Assembly: GCA_003477185.1 (NCBI GenBank)
Contig: DMTJ01000108.1
Span: 1-5,002, forward strand
Length of the DNA: 5,002 bases
Origin: Lentisphaeria bacterium
GTDB lineage: Bacteria; Verrucomicrobiota; Lentisphaeria; JABSQK01; UBA12247
Direction of reading: 5' to 3'
Position numbers and translations under genes: made by a program. Below are positions 1-5,002 of the stretch, piece by piece. The notes beneath the pieces are model-generated. The model ran no database searches. It saw nothing but the letters and a program-made list of their open reading frames with translations, and had not been told where the DNA came from. Positions within the stretch are counted from its first letter, which is position 1, and every line of letters starts with the position of its first letter.

Positions 1-1640
1 ATATGGGTGAGGTCCAGTTTCGCCAGGCGTCGCCGCTCGGCCGGTCTGTCGGTGCAGTAGTCAAGTGATAACACTTCTTCGATTAGCCGGTTGAGTTCGT
101 AAACGCCGTGGGGCCCGTGACGCGTCGCGCAGAGAATGCGAAACTGCTCGAATGCAGCCAGGGCTGCCACTGGCTCTTGGGCTTCCAGATAGGTGCGATA
201 TCGCCGCAGTAGCAGGCCGTCCTGGCTGAACAAGGCATCTGGGATGCGCTGGGCCCCGCGAAGGCGCTCGGGGACGTGCTTCCAGTGGGCCGTGATTGCA
301 CGATCTTTGAGGTCGTCTTTTGTGTAGCCTGGGAGCGGTTCAAGAATGCCGGGCGTCTGCCACTCTTCAATGCATGCGCCTGCGTGCAGATCGCCGCCGG
401 TGTTAACGGCCAAGCTGAAGGTGTCGATGGCGCTACCGGGAGGGAAGCGCCAGCTGTACATGAGCTGGACGGAACAGTCGGTTAGCGCTGCTGGCGCAGT
501 GGTGACGCTGGGCAGCGTGTCGCCTGGCTCATCGGCGACCGCGGCGAAGGCATCGCGAAAGGCTGCGGAGAACTCGCCGGGCCTAGCGGCCTCGCAGAGG
601 TCCCCAAGGACGTAGCCTGTTTCGATGGACGCCAGCTGATGCCTGTCGCCGAGCAGGATCAGGCGGGCCCCGTAGGGCACGGCATCGACGATGCGCTTCA
701 TCATTGGTAGGGGGACCATTGACGCCTCGTCTACGACGATCAGGTCGGCATCCAGCTTGTTCGTCGCGTCGTGTCTGAAATGAATGCTGTGGTGCTTGTA
801 GCCAAGCATCCGGTGGACGGTTGAGGCTGTGATGTCAAGCGACTCGATGTCAAACCCCTTCTCTGCCAGTGGCTCTTGCTGCTCGGCCAGCGATTGGCTA
901 AGACGAGCGGCTGCCTTACCGGTTGGTGCCGCTAGGTATACCTTGAGCTTCTGCCCACAAAGCCGCGTGAGCAACGCCAGCAGGCCAGAGACGACGGTCG
1001 TCTTGCCCGTGCCAGGTCCGCCGGTGATGATGGTGAGTCTATTCTTTAACGCTGCGAAGCCGGCCACTTTCTGCCAATTGACGTCCCACCCGGGCACGGC
1101 CTGGGCGGGGAACAGCATGGTTAGGGCCGTGGCAACCGTGGTAGTGTCGGCATTTGCTGCGGGAACCGGCTCGCCCTCGGCAATCCCTTCGAGCTGTGTC
1201 GCGAGTTCTCGTTCAAAATCGTAGTAGCGGTGCAGGTAGAGCCGCCCTTCGCGGTCGAGCACAAGGGGCTTGGGCGCGCTCCTGTAGTCCCTTGGCGTAC
1301 AGATGACGTTGCTGGCAGCCGGATCATTGCGCAGGTACGAGACCCAGGCCTTGGGCTCCGGAAGTTTCATGCTCGGCAGGGGCATGCCCGCTTCGTCGGC
1401 TGCTTCCAAGCGGTCTGCATCGTAGTGCGGGTAACTGCCGTCGAAATCGGCATGCAGTTGCCTCAGATCGACGCAGACATGGCTGGATTCAACCGCCTGA
1501 CTGGCGAGGATGGCGGCTAAGAAGAGGCGGTCGTTGTCGCCGTCAGCTGCGTGACGGCAGACAAACTTGGCGAACTGCCAAGCTGTGTCGGAGATGACAC
1601 CGGTACTCCGAATCGTGGTCAGTTGGTCGAGAATGCTCAT
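1..1640 (-). CDS. recD: RecD subunit of RecBCD (exonuclease V), 3'-truncated by the window edge
   Basis: RecD is the 5'-to-3' superfamily 1B helicase of RecBCD; it drives the complex along the 5'-ended strand and is needed for full nuclease activity. Reading from the ATG at 1640-1638 gives 546 codons with no stop before the window edge. The N-terminal domain (about 1-180), which contacts RecC in the E. coli complex, has HVCVDL (54-59) and the typical block LVLDREGRLYLHRYYDFE (127-143). The helicase core follows: Walker A GGPGTGKT (207-214, catalytic K213), AAPTGKAAARL (motif Ia, 237-247), STVHRMLG (273-280), Walker B VVDEAS (302-307), motif III GDRHQLAS (331-338), SWRF (396-399, Trp where Tyr is usual) and FRILCATRHGPHGVYELN (500-517). 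The final motifs, including the conserved region near the C-terminus with the TVHKSQG-type sequence, would lie beyond base 1. E. coli RecD has 608 residues, so about 60 to 150 residues are probably missing. The start is fixed by the ATGA overlap with recB and a GGAGGT six bases upstream. No frameshift is visible. Confidence 0.96.
   Translation of the reverse strand, partial: MSILDQLTTIRSTGVISDTAWQFAKFVCRHAADGDNDRLFLAAILASQAVESSHVCVDLRQLHADFDGSYPHYDADRLEAADEAGMPLPSMKLPEPKAWVSYLRNDPAASNVICTPRDYRSAPKPLVLDREGRLYLHRYYDFERELATQLEGIAEGEPVPAANADTTTVATALTMLFPAQAVPGWDVNWQKVAGFAALKNRLTIITGGPGTGKTTVVSGLLALLTRLCGQKLKVYLAAPTGKAAARLSQSLAEQQEPLAEKGFDIESLDITASTVHRMLGYKHHSIHFRHDATNKLDADLIVVDEASMVPLPMMKRIVDAVPYGARLILLGDRHQLASIETGYVLGDLCEAARPGEFSAAFRDAFAAVADEPGDTLPSVTTAPAALTDCSVQLMYSWRFPPGSAIDTFSLAVNTGGDLHAGACIEEWQTPGILEPLPGYTKDDLKDRAITAHWKHVPERLRGAQRIPDALFSQDGLLLRRYRTYLEAQEPVAALAAFEQFRILCATRHGPHGVYELNRLIEEVLSLDYCTDRPAERRRLAKLDLTH
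1637..1640 (-). other. ATGA stop-start overlap of recB and recD
   Basis: The minus-strand bases ATGA serve both as the recD start (ATG, 1640-1638) and the recB stop (TGA, 1639-1637). This four-base overlap is a common sign of translational coupling and helps keep subunits of one complex in balanced supply. It leaves no intergenic space for a terminator or promoter. Confidence 0.9.
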
Positions 1641-4600
1641 TGGCTTACCTCCGTTCCTGGCAAGCCGAGAGCAGCCGATAGCTTGTTGATGACGTCGAGC
1701 GATGGCCGGTCCGAGTAGACGCAGCGCTTTGCTTCCCAATCGCCGGTGTGCTCGGCTGGTGGCATGACACCGCGCAGGAAGACGTAGTAAGCGCCGCCGA
1801 AGTGGTCATCATAGCTGTAGTTCTCCTTCCCGATCGTCGCCAGCAGGAAGTGATGCACCGCAACGCTATAGAGCAGGTATTGGAAGAAGTAGCGGTTGCG
1901 CCCCATCTCGTCGGTGATGCCCTTGCTGTCGGCATCGAAGCTGGCGAACGTGCCATCGAGCCGGTTGGACTTCCAGTCAAGCAAATAGTAGCGGTATGGA
2001 TGCCCGGACAGCGAATCGTCGTGGACACGAAACGTGAGGTCGATGAAGCCAGTCATGAAGCCGCGCAGTGTGACGTCGTCCATTTCGTCTTCGGCGGCAT
2101 CCGGCGGCAACTTGGTTATCCGTCGGTTCCGGGCTGCCTCTGCCTTTTTGATCCAATCGTTGAGGATGTCGCTGAAACTGTTCTTCTTTGACCAGTCGGA
2201 GGCGATTAGTGCCTGCGCAATACCCTTGCGTGAGACTCCGCCGTCGGCGACGGGAAAGTCGAACTGCATTTCGGCAAGACAATCAGTCGGAGCGACCGTG
2301 CTGAGTTTGACCGGACGCTCCCGGGGCCCAAGCTCGAGGTCCAGAGTGGCCTTCACCATATTGCACAGCGTCTGGATACGTTGTGTCCGCAACTCAGTGG
2401 CTTTGGTGTTTGTCTCCTCAGCCTCGCGAATCAGGCGAAAGCGTCCAGCCCAGTCTTCGACTAACTGGCGATGCGTGGTCGGTTGGGTGAAATCCATGTG
2501 CTCGAAGATCGCATGCCAGCAGTTCCCGGTCTTTTTACCGGGAACGAAGGAGAAAAGGCTTTTGGGATCGCGCGATAGCGTTTCTCGGTCGAGCTGTGTC
2601 GCGGCCAGCTTGTCCTGCGGCGTTTCGCCATCGTAGTCGCGTATTTCAGTTGCACTCATGGTTAGGTGAGCATGGCCATGGTCAGCGAGTTTCGAGAAAC
2701 TGAGGATTTGCCAGTTCTTATCGACCGGATGCCCGAGTGTGAGCTGGCTGTCGAGCGTGACGCCTGTGGCGACGTCGTTCTGCGGTTGGGGCGGCAGGTC
2801 AGGGGCAATGGAAGTCGGGTTCCTCTCAATGTACGCGCCGTTTACCTCGATAGCCGCGTCGGCAACTTTCTTGGTCTTGGAGACGCTTGGATCGTCCTGT
2901 TTTGGACGGTCCTTGGGCGTTAGCAGATAGTTCAGGGCGTGACGATGGTCATCGCCAAACTCTCCCGAGATCAGGTGGGTCTGCAGCTTGGCACGTGTGA
3001 CGGCGACATACAGGAGTCGTACCTGTTCCTGGAGACTCTCATCCTGATGCCAGTTTTTCGGGCCGTTGTGACCTGGGAGATCAGCTCCAAAGTCGTCATC
3101 CTTGTCCAGATTGAGCTGGAGTCTGGCTCCCTCGTGATACTCTAGAAAGCTGCTGTTTGAGGTCGTGGGATTCTTCGTCCACATGAAGGGGGCCACAACG
3201 TATGGGAACTGGAGGCCCTTGCTCTTGAACACGGTCATGATGGTGACCGCATCTTCATCTGATTCCAGACGGATTTCATGTTCGTCGGAGTCGATTCGAT
3301 TGTCTTTGTCAAGCTGACGCTCGAGCCAGCGCAGAGTGGCAAAAATGCCAAGTTTCTGCTCACGGGCTGCCCGGTCGACGATTTCGGCTATCTGCAGGAC
3401 ATTGGTCACACGCCGCTCGCCATTGACTGTCGAGAGTAGGTGTTCGCGGCTTTTGAGGGCGCGCAGGATGCGGGTGACGCCGACGAGAAAACCGTAGTGT
3501 TTCCAGTTCTGGTGGGCCTCTTCGAAGGCCCCTGCAGCCTCTTGGACTGCCTGCCCAATGATGCCGGTGCCAGCGATCGCCAGCTCAGTACCGGTCGTCG
3601 CGAATAGCGGTGTGGCCAACGCGCAGCGGACGCTACTAAGATCCTTCGGATCCAACATCGCTGCCATCACTTGGAGGAGGTCGGCGGCCTCATCGCTGTC
3701 GAAGACCCTGCCCGCGCTTTGCAGCACGGCGGGGATACCATGTCTCGCAAGGGCCTCCTTGACGATCGGCGCTTCCCTGTGTCTCTGGATGAGGACGGCA
3801 ATGTTTTGCGGCGGTACTCCTCTGCCGGTTAGCTCCGCAATCCGCTTGGCGGCAAGTTCTGCAGATTGGCTAACGCCGGCGTTTTTCTTGATCTTTTCAC
3901 CGTCCTGCATCGGCACCAGGTCGATGGTCAGCGGGTGAGCAGTGCCGGACGCCCCCGACTCCGGAGGAACAGCGGGAGTGAACACGATCTTCGGCGTGGC
4001 GAAAGAGCCGTGAACTGGCTCCGTCTGCGGTGGCTCGGCAAAGAGTTCGTTCACTGCGTTGATCATGTTTCCGGTCGAGCGCCAGTTGGTCAGCAGCGAG
4101 AACCGACGATTCTCGGGCGCCTGTTCGCGCGCATCAAAATAGGTTTCCAGGTCGCCGCTACGAAAACTATAGACGGCTTGCTTCGGGTCGCCTACCAGAA
4201 ACACAGGAAGCTCGGGATCCTGTTCGTGGAAGGCCTCCCAAAAGACACGGTACTGAACGGGATCCGTATCTTGAAATTCGTCGATGATCGCCATTTTGAA
4301 ACGCTGTCTGACAGCGTCTTTGAGCAATTTAGTGGTTGCCCCGCCCTTGACTAAGGCATCGCGAAGGTTGACAAGCAGATCGTCGTAGGTAACGACATTG
4401 CGTTCCAACTTAAGCTCGTTAAGGCGAATACGGAAGTCTTCCACGAACTGGCGCTTAAACCATAGCTTCCAGCGCTTGGAGCAGCGGGCCCATAGGCTGG
4501 AGATATCAGTCAAAGGCTTCAATGACGGCCAGGCGGGTGTTTCCCGGATATTGCTCTCGATCACCCCTGGGCTCAGCCCGGACAATGTACCAAAGACACC

Positions 4601-5002
4601 TTTCACCTTCAGTTTCTCCGCATCACCGGTCTTTAGCGCAGCGTACAGGATGTCTCCTTTTTTCTTTGCAATATTGTAGATTTTGCTTTTGAAAAAGAAG
4701 GCGGAGCCGTGGAAATCTAACAAGGCATCCAGCCAACCGCCTTCGCCTTGCTCGCCGGCGATGTCTAGAAGAGTTTGCAAGGCTTTCTGGGTTTGCGGGT
4801 CCGTATCGAGTTGCGGCAGCCATACGGACGCTGCAGTCGGCCCCTTGGCCCCCCCCTTCTGCACACGCCAGCGCTCACCAATCGTTTGGCATGCTTCTGC
4901 AAAACCTCGAAGAGATCCGGACAATTCAGGCAGCTGAGCAATCAAATGCTTTTTGCGCGCTTCGGGTGACACCGCCGCTAGATCAGCAATGCTGAAACCG
5001 TC
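1637..5002 (-). CDS. recB: RecB subunit of RecBCD (exonuclease V), 5'-truncated by the window edge
   Basis: RecB is the 3'-to-5' helicase and only nuclease subunit of RecBCD, which processes double-strand DNA ends for RecA-dependent repair in the cytoplasm. The frame is open from base 5002 to the TGA at 1639-1637, giving 1121 residues (numbered from 5002). The N-terminus with Walker A lies outside; E. coli RecB is about 1180 residues, so roughly 100 or more residues are missing. Visible UvrD-like motifs: Walker B IIDEFQDTDP (D241-P248), GDPKQ (271-275), TNWRST (305-310), motif V TVFKSKGLQ (590-598) and motif VI LLYVAVTRAK (663-672). A poorly conserved linker (about 695-815) leads to the RecB nuclease domain: H830 in GNCWHAIFE, D988 in GFID, D1009 and K1011 in YYLLDWKSN, Q1041 and Y1045 in QYLLY, then FLRG. 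These match the metal-binding and catalytic set of E. coli RecB (H956, D1067, D1080, K1082). Odd points: Phe replaces the usual His in motif V, and there is a G8 tract near the 5' end. A GTG at 4972-4970 is in frame but is not the real start. Identification is very secure. Confidence 0.97.
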   Translation of the reverse strand, partial: DGFSIADLAAVSPEARKKHLIAQLPELSGSLRGFAEACQTIGERWRVQKGGAKGPTAASVWLPQLDTDPQTQKALQTLLDIAGEQGEGGWLDALLDFHGSAFFFKSKIYNIAKKKGDILYAALKTGDAEKLKVKGVFGTLSGLSPGVIESNIRETPAWPSLKPLTDISSLWARCSKRWKLWFKRQFVEDFRIRLNELKLERNVVTYDDLLVNLRDALVKGGATTKLLKDAVRQRFKMAIIDEFQDTDPVQYRVFWEAFHEQDPELPVFLVGDPKQAVYSFRSGDLETYFDAREQAPENRRFSLLTNWRSTGNMINAVNELFAEPPQTEPVHGSFATPKIVFTPAVPPESGASGTAHPLTIDLVPMQDGEKIKKNAGVSQSAELAAKRIAELTGRGVPPQNIAVLIQRHREAPIVKEALARHGIPAVLQSAGRVFDSDEAADLLQVMAAMLDPKDLSSVRCALATPLFATTGTELAIAGTGIIGQAVQEAAGAFEEAHQNWKHYGFLVGVTRILRALKSREHLLSTVNGERRVTNVLQIAEIVDRAAREQKLGIFATLRWLERQLDKDNRIDSDEHEIRLESDEDAVTIMTVFKSKGLQFPYVVAPFMWTKNPTTSNSSFLEYHEGARLQLNLDKDDDFGADLPGHNGPKNWHQDESLQEQVRLLYVAVTRAKLQTHLISGEFGDDHRHALNYLLTPKDRPKQDDPSVSKTKKVADAAIEVNGAYIERNPTSIAPDLPPQPQNDVATGVTLDSQLTLGHPVDKNWQILSFSKLADHGHAHLTMSATEIRDYDGETPQDKLAATQLDRETLSRDPKSLFSFVPGKKTGNCWHAIFEHMDFTQPTTHRQLVEDWAGRFRLIREAEETNTKATELRTQRIQTLCNMVKATLDLELGPRERPVKLSTVAPTDCLAEMQFDFPVADGGVSRKGIAQALIASDWSKKNSFSDILNDWIKKAEAARNRRITKLPPDAAEDEMDDVTLRGFMTGFIDLTFRVHDDSLSGHPYRYYLLDWKSNRLDGTFASFDADSKGITDEMGRNRYFFQYLLYSVAVHHFLLATIGKENYSYDDHFGGAYYVFLRGVMPPAEHTGDWEAKRCVYSDRPSLDVINKLSAALGLPGTEVSQ
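1647..1652 (-). promoter_or_regulatory. Shine-Dalgarno of recD, inside the 3' end of recB
   Basis: On the minus strand GGAGGT is followed by the six-base spacer AAGCCA and then the ATG of recD. It lies within the recB codons for the final residues TEVSQ. The near-perfect match to the anti-Shine-Dalgarno and its ideal spacing decide the recD start. Together with the ATGA overlap it suggests that ribosomes finishing recB re-initiate on recD, so no separate recD promoter is needed. Confidence 0.85.
4849..4856 (-). repeat. G8 homopolymer tract within recB
   Basis: Eight consecutive C on the plus strand read as eight G on the coding strand and encode part of QKGGAKGP (residues 48-55 of the visible RecB) in the helicase region ahead of Walker B. 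The reading frame is intact across it. Such tracts are prone to slippage during replication and sequencing; whether it varies in this organism cannot be told from one sequence. Confidence 0.6.

Noticed and set aside
83..370. Minus-strand open frame of 95 codons at the left end
   Set aside because: It is out of frame with recD, which is continuous through the same bases and carries the FRILCATRHG block; the alternative product has no motif.
829..1224. Plus-strand open frame of 131 codons
   Set aside because: It is antisense to the RecD Walker A and motif Ia region, which is clearly coding on the other strand; the product resembles no family.
1641..1700. Possible promoter or terminator between recB and recD
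   Set aside because: The genes overlap by four bases and the sequence upstream of recD is the conserved recB end; no hairpin with a T tract or convincing promoter boxes was seen.
2034..2636. Plus-strand open frame of 200 codons
   Set aside because: It lies wholly antisense to the conserved RecB nuclease region, has a low-complexity Ser/Arg-rich product with no recognisable motif, and is a by-product of codon use in recB.
3866..4354. Plus-strand open frame of 162 codons
   Set aside because: It is antisense to the RecB Walker B and GDPKQ motifs; no plausible start signal or domain is seen.
4658..4663. A6 run in recB as a possible programmed frameshift site
   Set aside because: The coding-strand reading is AAG AAA AAA GGA, which is not in the frame needed for an A AAA AAG slippery heptamer. 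RecB continues in its normal frame with conserved motifs, and no frameshifting is known for this gene.

Overview
This is an ordinary but well-preserved piece of a bacterial recombinational-repair operon. All of it is coding on the minus strand. It holds most of recB (5' end cut by the right edge) followed by most of recD (3' end cut by the left edge). These are two subunits of the RecBCD (exonuclease V) helicase-nuclease. No RNA gene, mobile element, CRISPR array, terminator or non-coding stretch was seen.

Layout, in transcription order from right to left. From 5002 down to 1637 is recB: 1121 residues are visible, starting inside the N-terminal half of the UvrD-like helicase and ending with the complete C-terminal nuclease domain. 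From 1640 down to 1 is recD: 546 residues from its start codon, including the N-terminal domain, Walker A, Walker B and further superfamily 1 motifs, but lacking the last helicase motifs. The recD start codon and recB stop codon share bases (ATGA), and a strong Shine-Dalgarno sequence for recD lies inside the last codons of recB. The two are therefore almost certainly co-transcribed and translationally coupled. By analogy with other operons of this kind, recC is expected just upstream of recB, beyond position 5002.

How the genes work together (family knowledge): RecB is the 3'-to-5' helicase and carries the single nuclease site. RecD is the 5'-to-3' helicase on the other strand. With RecC they form a machine that unwinds and degrades DNA from double-strand ends and, after meeting a Chi sequence, loads RecA. 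All nuclease residues expected in RecB are present, so the complex looks functional.

Organism: the moderately GC-rich sequence, direct recB-recD adjacency and RecBCD (rather than AddAB) type of complex fit a proteobacterium, probably beta or gamma. I cannot name the genus. The RecB has several motif variants relative to the common consensus, so this is a somewhat divergent lineage. I found no sign of a previously undescribed system.
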